A stretch of 9,044 nt of DNA, taken from positions 1 through 9,044 of the forward strand of contig JADFMW010000104.1 in assembly GCA_022563655.1 (NCBI GenBank), read 5' to 3'. The translations under genes were made by a program, and so were the position numbers. Shown piece after piece: positions 1 to 5,887 of this stretch; within the stretch, counting starts at the first letter, position 1; each line of letters opens with the position of its first letter. Source of the DNA: Pseudomonadota bacterium. GTDB taxonomy: Bacteria; Pseudomonadota; Alphaproteobacteria; JAAXGF01. The notes beneath the pieces were generated by a model that was not told the origin of the DNA, searched no databases, and saw only the letters and a list, made by a program, of their open reading frames with translations.

Positions 1-266
1 CGGCCTGGTACAAGAGCACGGCGTACCGGTCGCGCGCCGTGCGCGAGCCGCGCGCAATACTGGCCGAGTTCGGCACCGAGATCGCGCCCGAGGTCGACGT
101 CCGCGTCCACGATTCGACCGCCGAGCTGCGCTATCTGGTGCTGCCCCTGCGCCCCGCCGGCACCGAGGGCATGAGCGAGGCCGAGCTCGCCGGGCTGGTG
201 AACCGTGACGCCATGATCGGCGTCGCGCCGGCGCGCCCGCCCGGCGACGGCGCGCCGGGGAGCTGA
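1..266 (+). CDS. nthA: Nitrile hydratase alpha subunit, C-terminal fragment (5' end outside window)
   Basis: This is the last 87 codons of a gene that enters the window in the frame whose first complete codon is at position 3. It begins AWYKSTAYRSRAVREPRA and continues with LAEFGTE, DSTAELRYLVLPLRPAGTEG and RDAMIGV, all typical of the C-terminal part of nitrile hydratase alpha subunits. These enzymes hydrate nitriles to amides in the cytoplasm using a low-spin Fe or Co centre held by a Cys-Ser-Cys claw. That claw lies upstream of this segment and is not visible, so the metal type cannot be told. The end is a short Pro/Gly/Ala tail after the conserved IGV. No beta subunit or activator follows; the next gene is unrelated and AT-rich. 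Thiocyanate hydrolase gamma subunit is a related alternative, judged less likely. Confidence 0.85.
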   Translation, partial: AWYKSTAYRSRAVREPRAILAEFGTEIAPEVDVRVHDSTAELRYLVLPLRPAGTEGMSEAELAGLVNRDAMIGVAPARPPGDGAPGS

Positions 267-454
267 CGGCGCGAATCCTCATCGCAGGTCTCGGCGATCG
301 GCGAAGTTTCTTTGCCCTCTGAACCTCTCCCAGCTTACGGTCGCACGCGAACGCGATCGTCACATGTTCATCCGAGTTTCACGACGCAACGAAATGTGGT
401 AATTGTTGGTCCAATCACCCCTTTTCCCGCGCAGGTTTAGGAAGGAGACAGAAA
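267..454. other. Intergenic region with a composition change
   Basis: No gene is seen here. The first part is GC-rich like the nitrile hydratase gene and composition shifts towards AT from about position 300 to 400. A weak promoter-like pair TTTCAC (377-382) and TAATTG (400-405) with a 17-base spacer precedes the next gene, and a small palindrome TTGGTCCAA lies at 406-414. Neither is strong enough to call alone. The purine-rich stretch AGGAAGGAG at 440-448 is the ribosome binding site of the next gene. I see no intrinsic terminator after the nitrile hydratase gene. Confidence 0.4.
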
Positions 455-1480
455 GTGCGTCGAAGCGAAATAGTTAAGGCCCATACCGAGGTAGCGAAGG
501 CATTGAGGCAAAGCGGCCTGTCTCAAGCAATCCGAGAGATGCAGAAGGCAATCCAGCCAGGCGGTAAAATTGATATCGTACCTGACAAGGTACTCGGATT
601 CTTTAAGGATTATCTTGCCTATGCAAACAAGTTTGGCCCAACCGAGCTAAAAATTGCTGAAGTTTATAGCCTTTCCTGTTTAGCACAAACCTCGTGGTGG
701 ATTCCAATTCTCGGGATCACTTCGGATCCGTCACCGGAAGGGGCAAATAATATCTGGGAAGCGAATAATAAAATAAAGTTTTTCGAAGATAGCCTTCCAG
801 ATATTATTACCCTACTGGAACCAGAAGATCTAAGTTTAGCTCGTAGGAAGATCGAGGAAGATGAAGAGAAAAATAAAAATAAAAAACAAGACACCCTTGA
901 GGTAATTGTTATTGAAGAAAAACGTGACATCTCTAGCCCGGCACGCTTAATCGCAATACTGAATAGTATACAAGATATATATAAAGCAGCATCAATACTT
1001 GAAGGTTCACCAAACGACGATTTGGCGGTTATTGCTTGTGACTCTGGAAGTGATAAAGTGTTCTATTTTTTGGGTTTGGCAAAAAGCATGAATCGCGTAA
1101 AAGAAATTATCGTGTCTATGTGGGATAGGGTAGTGTTTTATCAGGAACTACAGGTAGACAAAAGAATTGAAATTGTAGCCAAATCTCTCCCTATACTAGA
1201 AGAAATAAAAAAGAAGAAGAGAAAACTTGGCCCGGAACAAGCAAAAATTCTCGAAAGATGTATCATCGAAGGCATCTCTCAGTTTATTGAATCTGGGGCT
1301 ACAATACCTGAAATTCAGAGTCGGACAACATATAACCCGCGTCAACTTCTCGCGCCCCAACCAAAACTACTCGTGCATCAAGAATCCACTGGGGCCGAGT
1401 CACCGGAGCAAAAATCCACCACTATGAAACTCGCAGAAGATATTTCTTTAGAAGAGATTAGAGAGGCAGACAAAAAATAA
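455..1480 (+). CDS. Hypothetical protein, AT-rich orphan gene
   Basis: This encodes a 341-residue protein that I cannot assign to a named family. The GTG start is supported by a strong AGGAAGGAG ribosome binding site a few bases upstream. The protein is soluble-looking, with no signal peptide or clear membrane span. Visible parts are a helical N-terminal half, a hydrophobic patch SWWIPILGIT (80-89), a very charged Lys/Glu/Asn linker (131-146), then a second half with DDLAVIACDSGSDKVFYFLG (188-207), an aromatic stretch SMWDRVVFYQ (221-230), SLPILEEIKKKKRKLGPEQA (244-263) and YNPRQLLAPQPKLLV (293-307), and a polar low-complexity tail. The second half has the look of a conserved domain, perhaps adaptor or scaffold-like, but this is an impression. 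Codon use is rich in A/T-ending codons (ATA, AAA, AAT, TTA), unlike every neighbour, which points to horizontal acquisition. It appears to be a single-gene unit. Confidence 0.85.
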   Translation: MRRSEIVKAHTEVAKALRQSGLSQAIREMQKAIQPGGKIDIVPDKVLGFFKDYLAYANKFGPTELKIAEVYSLSCLAQTSWWIPILGITSDPSPEGANNIWEANNKIKFFEDSLPDIITLLEPEDLSLARRKIEEDEEKNKNKKQDTLEVIVIEEKRDISSPARLIAILNSIQDIYKAASILEGSPNDDLAVIACDSGSDKVFYFLGLAKSMNRVKEIIVSMWDRVVFYQELQVDKRIEIVAKSLPILEEIKKKKRKLGPEQAKILERCIIEGISQFIESGATIPEIQSRTTYNPRQLLAPQPKLLVHQESTGAESPEQKSTTMKLAEDISLEEIREADKK

Positions 1481-1545
1481 ATTATACCAAAATAAATAAG
1501 TCAAGATAACATTGATGATAAAGCTATTAGACGAAACTAGTCAAC

Positions 1546-1576
1546 GGAGAAAATAATCTTTCTAGATAATTTCTCC
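1546..1576. terminator. Imperfect hairpin downstream of the orphan gene
   Basis: Arms GGAGAAA (1546-1552) and TTTCTCC (1570-1576) are exact reverse complements, and inside them ATCT and AGAT pair around a TTCT loop, separated by a small internal loop. It sits 65 bases after the stop of the orphan gene. There is no U-run immediately after it on either strand, so it is not a standard intrinsic terminator. It could be a 3' stabilising or factor-dependent structure. Confidence 0.3.
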
Positions 1577-1733
1577 AAGACTTACCTGAGGCATTGTCCT
1601 GACCCTGTTGTCTTTTTGCCATACAGATGATTAGTTCGCGGCAATGATCGAGCGCTTAGCGCACCGAGGGAAACGCAAATTCGTCCTCCGGGTCTAAACG
1701 CTCAGCGCTGCGGCTTTCGCGGCAACCCCTTGT

Positions 1734-1748
1734 TCCGGGCCTCCCGGA
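1734..1748 (-). terminator. Short GC hairpin after the glutathione S-transferase gene
   Basis: TCCGGG (1734-1739) and CCCGGA (1743-1748) form a perfect 6-bp stem with a 3-base loop, starting about 10 bases past the stop codon of the minus-strand gene. There is no T-run after it on the minus strand, so the terminator call is tentative. Confidence 0.25.
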
Positions 1749-1757
1749 GAGCGCTCC

Positions 1758-2399
1758 TCAACCCAACGAGGGCGCGGTTTTCGCGACGCTCTCGCGCTCG
1801 CCGACCGCCGCCCACCAGCGCCCGAGCTTGGGTGCGTTGGCGAGCAGTTTCTCTCCTTCGGGCGTCTGCCTGCAGTAGTCGAACACCGGGATCACGTGGA
1901 GATCGGCCAGGCTGATCGAGTCGCCGGTCATGTAGAGATCGTCGCTCAACAGGCCTTCAATCGCGTCGACGCAGGTTTGCGCCATCGGCACGGCGCCCTC
2001 GATCGCGGCTTCGTCGGACGCGCCGCCCTGCAGCGGCACGACCAGGCGCTGGATCACGATCTGCCCGATGATGGGCGCGTAAGCGTACGCGTCGATGATC
2101 GAAATGATCTGATCCATTCGCGCCCGCCCGCGCGCATCGGCGGGCTGGAGATCGGGTCCGTCGAAGGCGCCGTCGACATAGCGCGTGATCGCGCGCGTCT
2201 CGTAGAGCTTGAAGCCGTCGTGCTCGAACGCGGGCACCTTGGCGAAGGGGTGCCGCGCAACGTGCTCGGGCAAGGTGTGGGCGTCGCTGAGGATATCGAC
2301 CTCCTCGAGCCGGTACGGGACGCCCTTCTCCTCGAGGGCGAGGCGCACGGCGCGCACGTAGGTGCTGTAGGCTGGACCGTACAGAATCGGATCGGCCAT
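1758..2399 (-). CDS. Glutathione S-transferase family protein
   Basis: The 213-residue length is usual for cytosolic GSTs, which conjugate glutathione to electrophiles or catalyse thiol-dependent isomerisation or reduction. The N-terminal thioredoxin-like domain opens ILYGPAYSTYVRAVRLAL, with Ser12 as the candidate catalytic hydroxyl. KVPAFE (54-59) carries the cis-proline at 56, and YETRAI has Glu67-Thr68 in the place that binds the glutathione gamma-glutamyl group (usually Glu-Ser). The all-helical C-terminal domain shows GDSISLADLHVIPVF (159-173), the usual N-capping box and hydrophobic staple. The ATG is preceded at 8 bases by GGGAGGA (complement of 2407-2413). It is divergent from the HigBA pair, with a 220-base gap, and convergent with the orphan gene. 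The exact class and substrate cannot be read from sequence; a role in stress or detoxification is inference. Confidence 0.92.
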   Translation of the reverse strand: MADPILYGPAYSTYVRAVRLALEEKGVPYRLEEVDILSDAHTLPEHVARHPFAKVPAFEHDGFKLYETRAITRYVDGAFDGPDLQPADARGRARMDQIISIIDAYAYAPIIGQIVIQRLVVPLQGGASDEAAIEGAVPMAQTCVDAIEGLLSDDLYMTGDSISLADLHVIPVFDYCRQTPEGEKLLANAPKLGRWWAAVGERESVAKTAPSLG

Positions 2400-2584
2400 G
2401 TAACCGTCCTCCCAAATTTTCCCTTATCGACGACCCGCCCCGGCGTTTTCGGACGGCGCCCCGCAGGCTATCGTGCAAGCAGTGCGGATACAAGACGCGA
2501 CGAGGCTGCCGCAGTGCTGCAAATCCCCGCTCTCGCCCGCGCGTCCAGGTGCGGCTCGAACGGATCACGACCCGCGAGCGAAAC

Positions 2585-2613
2585 TTGTCCTTCACCGGTG
2601 AGCGTAGTATGTT
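2585..2613 (+). promoter_or_regulatory. Candidate higBA promoter
   Basis: TTGTCC (2585-2590) and TATGTT (2608-2613) are separated by 17 bases, the optimal sigma-70-type spacing. The -10 element ends only 6 bases before the GTG start of higB, so a transcript would begin at or next to the start codon. No Shine-Dalgarno-like sequence precedes the GTG, which agrees with leaderless translation of the toxin. An alternative is that the real promoter lies further upstream. Confidence 0.4.
2592..2601. promoter_or_regulatory. Candidate HigA operator palindrome
   Basis: TCACCGGTGA is a perfect 10-base palindrome lying exactly between the candidate -35 and -10 boxes of higBA. HigA antitoxins are known to repress their own operon by binding palindromes over the promoter, so this is a natural operator candidate. 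Binding is inferred from position and symmetry only. Confidence 0.4.
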
Positions 2614-2619
2614 TTTGCC

Positions 2620-2907
2620 GTGATCAAATCGTGGCGGAACGCGGCAAGCCGCAAAGTCTGGGAGGGCGAACGGCCGAATCGGTTTCGCGGCGTGGATTTT
2701 GAGGCCGCCGTGGATCTCCTCCTGGCCTTGAATGTCGCCAAGTCGCTGAACGATCTCAGCCCCCTTGCGAGCGTCGGTTTGCATAAACTGAAAGGCGATC
2801 GCAAAGGCCACTGGGCCATGACGATCAACGGACCATGGCGGATTTGCTTCGAGTTCCGCAAGGGTGACGCCTACAACGTCGAGATTACCGACTACCACAA
2901 AGGATGA
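2620..2907 (+). CDS. higB: HigB-type mRNA interferase toxin (RelE/ParE superfamily)
   Basis: This 95-residue protein has the full HigB pattern. It opens IKSWRN and has LHKLKGDRKGHWAMTING then WRICFEF in the central sheet, ending EITDYHKG. HigB enzymes cut mRNA on the ribosome. His55, Asp91, Tyr92 and His93 occupy positions matching the catalytic His/Asp/Tyr/His set described for Proteus HigB, and Arg74 matches its conserved arginine, so the toxin looks intact. The start is a GTG with no visible ribosome binding site, probably limiting toxin translation or reflecting a leaderless message. The toxin gene precedes the antitoxin gene, the usual order for higBA. The pair could stabilise this locus or act in stress response; which one cannot be told here. 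Confidence 0.93.
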   Translation: MIKSWRNAASRKVWEGERPNRFRGVDFEAAVDLLLALNVAKSLNDLSPLASVGLHKLKGDRKGHWAMTINGPWRICFEFRKGDAYNVEITDYHKG

Positions 2908-2912
2908 ACTAC

Positions 2913-3203
2913 ATGCCCCCAATCTCGCATCCGGGTCGCTTGCTCCAGCGTGAACTTAAGGCCCGCAAGCTGAGCGCCAACCGGCTCGCCCTCGACATCG
3001 GCGTGCCGTCGGGCCGGATCACCGACATCCTGAACGGGCGCCGCGGCATCAGCGCCGATACCGCGGTGCGTCTCGGCCGATACTTCGGCAACAGCGGAAA
3101 GTTTTGGCTCGACCTGCAAAGCCAGTACGAGATCGCGATCGTCGAGCGCGACCGCGGCGAGGAGATCGTGCAACGGGTGCGCCCAGCGGGCGCAGCGGCT
3201 TAA
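2913..3203 (+). CDS. higA: HigA-type antitoxin, XRE-family transcriptional regulator
   Basis: This 96-residue protein opens MPPISHPGRLLQREL, a standard HigA start. A helix-turn-helix spans about residues 20-44 (SANRLALDIGVPSGRITDIL, then NGRRGIS), followed by TAVRLGRYFG and FWLDLQSQYEI, the dimer region conserved in HigA. It binds and neutralises HigB and is expected to repress the operon. I choose the ATG at 2913 because AAAGGA (2899-2904) lies 8 bases upstream. An in-frame ATG at 2904 overlaps the toxin stop codon and would add three residues, but the ribosome binding site would then be too close. The gap to higB is 5 bases, so the two are co-transcribed. Confidence 0.93.
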   Translation: MPPISHPGRLLQRELKARKLSANRLALDIGVPSGRITDILNGRRGISADTAVRLGRYFGNSGKFWLDLQSQYEIAIVERDRGEEIVQRVRPAGAAA

Positions 3204-3205
3204 GC

Positions 3206-3244
3206 GGCCGCAGTCCTAACGAAAAAGCGGACTGCGCCTTTTTT
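3206..3244 (+). terminator. Rho-independent terminator of higBA
   Basis: The perfect 8-bp stem CGCAGTCC (3209-3216) / GGACTGCG (3229-3236) is extended by GG/CC across one bulged C. It has an A-rich 12-base loop and is followed at once by six T residues (3239-3244). It begins 2 bases after the higA stop. The last T belongs to the complement of the stop codon of the convergent dehydrogenase gene, so the two transcription units meet without spare sequence. There is no T-run in the minus direction, so it should act mainly on higBA. Confidence 0.85.
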
Positions 3245-4473
3245 CAACCCCCGTAGCTCACCCGCCAGACGACGCCGCCGGTGTCGTCGGCGATCAAGAG
3301 GCTGCCGTCGGCGGCGACGGCGAGGCCGGCCGGGCGGCCCCAGACCCGGGCGCGGCGCTCGCCCGCCGCCCAGAACCCGGTGGCGAAGACCTCGTAGTGG
3401 CCGAGTGGCCGCCCGTTCGCGAACGGCACGCGCACGATCATGTAGCCGGTGGGCCGCCCCGCGTTCCACGAGCCGCGGAAGGCGACGAAGGCGTCGCCCC
3501 GGTACGCTTCGGGGAACTGGTCGGCGTCGTAGAACACCAGGCCGATGGGCGCCGAGTGCGCGCGGAACAGCACGTCCGGGGTCTTGCTGCGCTCGACCAG
3601 GTCGGGGCGGCGCTCGGCGAAACCGGGCTGCGGATTGGCGCCGAGATAGGCGTAGGGCCAGCCGAAGAAGTCGCCGTCCTCGACGCGCGTCAGATAGTCC
3701 GGCACCAGCTCGTCGCCGAGGCCGTCGCGCTCGTTGACGACGACGTAGAGGTCGCCGCTGCCGGGGTAGAACGCGATGCCCACCGGATTGCGCAGGCCGG
3801 AGGCGAAGGTGCGCTGGCGGCTGCCGTCGGCGTCGAACACCTGCACCGTGGCGCGCGGCGCCGCCTCCTCGCCGATGTTGCCGCGCGAGCCGATGGCGAC
3901 GAAGAAGCGGCCGCCGTCGCGGCTGAACACCAGGTTGCGCGTCCGGTGCCCGCCGCCCGAGCCGAGCGCGCCGGGCGGCGTCACCGGCTCGGGCGCGCCG
4001 GCGGCGCGGGTCTGTCCCGGCTGGTAGCGGTAGCGCCAGACGCGGTTGAGGTCGGCGACGTAGAGATGGCCGCCCTCGATCGCCAGGCCGTGCGGGCGGT
4101 CGAGGCCGCCGGCGAAGACTTCGCGGCGCTCGGCCACGCCGTCGCCGTCGGCGTCGCGCAACAGCGTCACCTCGCCGGCCCTGGGCTGGGCCAGCAGCAC
4201 GTCGCCGTTGGCCGCCACGGTCATCCACCGGGGATGGGCGAGCCCCGAGGCGAAGATGTTGACGCGGAACCCCTCGGGCACGTCGAGCGTCGCGCCGGCG
4301 GGCCGCTCGATGCGCTTGGGCGAGTTGGTCGCGCTCGGCGACGCATAGGGCGGCGGCAGGTCGCCGACGCGGACCTCGAAGCGCTCGCCGACCGGGGGGC
4401 TCCCCGCCCACGCGGCCGCGCCCCATGCCGCGAGCGCGGCGCAAACGAGGAGTACGGCGAAGACGGGCTTCAT
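3244..4473 (-). CDS. Secreted PQQ-type sugar (L-sorbosone/soluble glucose dehydrogenase-like) dehydrogenase
   Basis: This 409-residue protein has an N-terminal signal peptide (MKPVFAVLLV, Ala-rich core, likely cleavage after AWA at residue 23), so it acts in the periplasm or is secreted. The rest is a beta-propeller of the sorbosone dehydrogenase/soluble PQQ glucose dehydrogenase kind. Visible motifs are GFRVNIFASGLAHPRWM (68-84), DADGDGVAE (107-115, a calcium-loop-like stretch), LDRPHGLAI (124-132), VFSRDGGRFFVAIGSRGN (182-199), LRNPVGIAFYPGSGDLYV (227-244), EDGDFFGWPYAYLG (265-278), APIGLVFYDADQFP (308-321) and FRGSWNAGRPTGY (332-344). His128 in RPHGL sits where the catalytic histidine of PQQ glucose dehydrogenase is found. 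There is no CXXCH, so no fused cytochrome c. True PQQ binding and the substrate are family inference; many relatives are of unknown substrate. No strong ribosome binding site precedes the ATG, and the gene stands alone. Confidence 0.88.
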   Translation of the reverse strand: MKPVFAVLLVCAALAAWGAAAWAGSPPVGERFEVRVGDLPPPYASPSATNSPKRIERPAGATLDVPEGFRVNIFASGLAHPRWMTVAANGDVLLAQPRAGEVTLLRDADGDGVAERREVFAGGLDRPHGLAIEGGHLYVADLNRVWRYRYQPGQTRAAGAPEPVTPPGALGSGGGHRTRNLVFSRDGGRFFVAIGSRGNIGEEAAPRATVQVFDADGSRQRTFASGLRNPVGIAFYPGSGDLYVVVNERDGLGDELVPDYLTRVEDGDFFGWPYAYLGANPQPGFAERRPDLVERSKTPDVLFRAHSAPIGLVFYDADQFPEAYRGDAFVAFRGSWNAGRPTGYMIVRVPFANGRPLGHYEVFATGFWAAGERRARVWGRPAGLAVAADGSLLIADDTGGVVWRVSYGG

Positions 4474-4674
4474 TTCGGCGTCGCGTGTGGCCAGCGCAGT
4501 TCCGGCGACGCCGGGCGGGAGATCCGGTCAGCCGCCCCGCACGGCCGGGTTTCGGGGCGCGATACCAGCACGGCCGCCGCGACGTGTCCAGCGCCCCGCG
4601 GCCCGAGCCGCGCCGGCGCCGCTTCGAAACGATCGGCCGGGATTCACCGCGCCGAACCCGGCGCCTTTAACCTC

Positions 4675-4704
4675 TTGTTAATCAAATTGTTACACAATCT
4701 TAAC
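4675..4704. promoter_or_regulatory. AT-rich promoter-like patch
   Basis: An isolated stretch of about 30 AT-rich bases lies in otherwise GC-rich DNA. It contains TTGTTA at 4675-4680, the inverted repeat ATTGT-TAC-ACAAT (4686-4698) and GTTAA/TTAAC at its two ends. It could contain a promoter or regulator site for either divergent gene. On the minus strand TTAAGA and TAACAA are spaced by 17 bases. Direction is undecided. Confidence 0.3.
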
Positions 4705-4840
4705 TGTCCGGCGGCGGCGGCGAGTCGGAGAGACGGCACGGAAAATCCGGCCACTCGGGGGAAGATGGGAACCGATCAGACGAATGCTGGTGGCGGGAGC
4801 ACCCGCCCGCTCGCCGGAACCTCTCGCTTGCACGGTGTGC

Positions 4841-4866
4841 GCCGATGTGCCGGCCGATGTATCGGC
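4841..4866. promoter_or_regulatory. Repeat pair, candidate operator
   Basis: GCCGATGT occurs at 4841-4848 and again at 4853-4860, 12 bases apart. The second copy runs into ATCGGC, making the inverted repeat GCCGAT-GT-ATCGGC (4853-4866). The arrangement of a half-site next to a full palindrome resembles a regulator-binding site upstream of the signalling operon. The regulator is unknown. Confidence 0.3.
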
Positions 4867-5014
4867 TGCTGCCGTATGCCGTTCCCGATTGCATGGGTAA
4901 ACATTGAGCGCGCTCGGAGGGCTCGGTCGGCTCTCTTGACGCGTGCGCTTGTCCGAAGTTCGGTTCACGCGGCGCTGGCGCCCGCCGCTGCCGCGGCGCG
5001 CCAGGCCGACAGGC

Positions 5015-5019
5015 GGAGG
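5015..5019 (+). promoter_or_regulatory. Ribosome binding site for an alternative upstream start at 5027
   Basis: GGAGG lies 7 bases before an ATG at 5027 that is in frame with the binding-protein gene. This start would add 34 residues before the signal peptide. It competes with the site at 5116-5120. Confidence 0.4.
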
Positions 5020-5115
5020 TTAAAACATGCAGCCTGACATCGTTCGCGCCGCATCTGATGCATGCCCACGGCTCGTGCGCGCGGCGGGATATCTCAAAGG
5101 CACGAAGCCAACGCC

Positions 5116-5120
5116 GGAGG
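5116..5120 (+). promoter_or_regulatory. Ribosome binding site deciding the preferred start at 5129
   Basis: GGAGG lies 8 bases before the ATG at 5129. This start places a classic signal peptide right at the N-terminus, so it is preferred over the ATG at 5027. Confidence 0.6.
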
Positions 5121-5128
5121 CCGAGCGG

Positions 5129-5884
5129 ATGACGGCGGTCCTGACACGGCTGGCGTTCGGATCGCTCCTGGCGTTGTTCGGCGTCCTTGCCGGGCCGCAG
5201 CCGGTATCGGCCCAATCGCCGGCTTCGCTGTCCATCGCCTCCGAGGATTTGCCGCCGTATTCAACGCGCGAGCGGACCGGGTTCGAGGACCTCCTCGCGA
5301 CGGAGATGTACCGGCGACTCGGAATAGGGCTCCGCATCATTCCTCTGCCGTCGGAACGCGTGCTGGCGAACGCCAACGCGGGCATCGAGGACGGGGTGTT
5401 TGGGCGTATCGGGGGGATGACCGAAAAATACCCCAACCTCGTGCAGTTCGAGGAAAGCATCCGGTTGTCGGAGTTCGTGGCCTTCTCGCGCCGGAGGGAC
5501 ATCGAGATCTCGGGGTGGGACAGCCTCAAACCGTACAACGTCGGGATCATCACCGGCTGGAAGATTCTCGAGTGGAACATCAAGGGGAGCAAGTCACTGA
5601 CTAAGGTAAAAACGGTACGGCAGCTATTCAAAATGCTGGATGCCGGCCGCGTCGACGTCGTCGTTTACATGCGGTGGGCCGGTCTACACTCGATCAGGGA
5701 GCTTGACATCGAAGGCGTCCGGATAGTCGAACCACCCTTGGCTACAAAGAAGTCCTATTGGTACCTGCACAAGAAGCACAGGGACCTCGTTCGCCGCGCC
5801 AGCGCCGAGTTGCGAGCGATGAAACGAGACGGAACGTATGATCGCATCTTCGAACAAGTCTTGGGTCAACTAGTCTCGGACTAG
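5129..5884 (+). CDS. Periplasmic solute-binding protein, family 3 (SBP_bac_3-like)
   Basis: From the ATG at 5129 this is a 251-residue protein with a clear Sec signal peptide: MTAVLTR, hydrophobic core about residues 8-22, likely cut after VSA at 28. The mature part starts with LSIASEDLPPYS and FEDLLATEMYRRLG, the first lobe of family-3 binding proteins. GVFGRIGGMTEKYPNLVQFE follows, then DSLKPYNVGIITGWKILEWN, the DAGRVDVVV stretch typical of the second lobe, and ends GTYDRIFEQVLG. Such proteins usually bind amino acids or similar small polar molecules. No permease or ATPase is encoded nearby. The stop is 3 bases before the start of a membrane histidine kinase, so it probably delivers ligand information to that sensor; this is inference from context. 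An upstream in-frame ATG at 5027 with its own ribosome binding site would give 285 residues. The last third is less GC-rich than the first. Confidence 0.87.
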   Translation: MTAVLTRLAFGSLLALFGVLAGPQPVSAQSPASLSIASEDLPPYSTRERTGFEDLLATEMYRRLGIGLRIIPLPSERVLANANAGIEDGVFGRIGGMTEKYPNLVQFEESIRLSEFVAFSRRRDIEISGWDSLKPYNVGIITGWKILEWNIKGSKSLTKVKTVRQLFKMLDAGRVDVVVYMRWAGLHSIRELDIEGVRIVEPPLATKKSYWYLHKKHRDLVRRASAELRAMKRDGTYDRIFEQVLGQLVSD

Positions 5885-5887
5885 ACG

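Larger units (their letters stand above)
1481..1757. other. Intergenic tail of the AT-rich island
   Basis: No gene is supported. Sequence is AT-rich to about 1620 and returns to GC-rich by about 1680, marking the right edge of the island that holds the hypothetical gene. It contains an imperfect hairpin at 1546-1576 and a short GC hairpin at 1734-1748 next to the stop of the convergent glutathione S-transferase gene. I found no tRNA, no insertion sequence ends and no clear direct repeats pairing with the left edge. Confidence 0.4.
4474..5128. other. Long intergenic region between divergent units
   Basis: About 650 bases separate the dehydrogenase start from the preferred start of the binding-protein gene. 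No conserved protein is read in any frame; open frames here are GC-rich antisense or upstream extensions. It holds a small GC hairpin (GCGCCG/CGGCGC, 4649-4664), an AT-rich patch at 4675-4704, a direct plus inverted repeat at 4841-4866, a -35-like TTGACG at 4936-4941 without a good -10, and two ribosome binding sites near 5015 and 5116. The length suggests a regulated promoter region for the signalling operon. Confidence 0.5.

Noticed and set aside
664..930. Minus-strand frame of 88 codons inside the orphan gene
   Set aside because: It is Ser/Phe/Leu-rich, as expected for the reverse of a Lys/Glu-rich coding stretch, and has no ribosome binding site.
1896..2922. Long open frames on both strands across the glutathione S-transferase and HigBA region
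   Set aside because: They overlap recognised genes in other frames, show no recognisable motif and have biased low-complexity composition.
3397..5037. A very long plus-strand open frame (546 codons) opposite the dehydrogenase gene
   Set aside because: It is Arg/Ala/Gly-rich with no family pattern and lies antisense to a well-supported beta-propeller gene; long antisense frames are common in GC-rich DNA.
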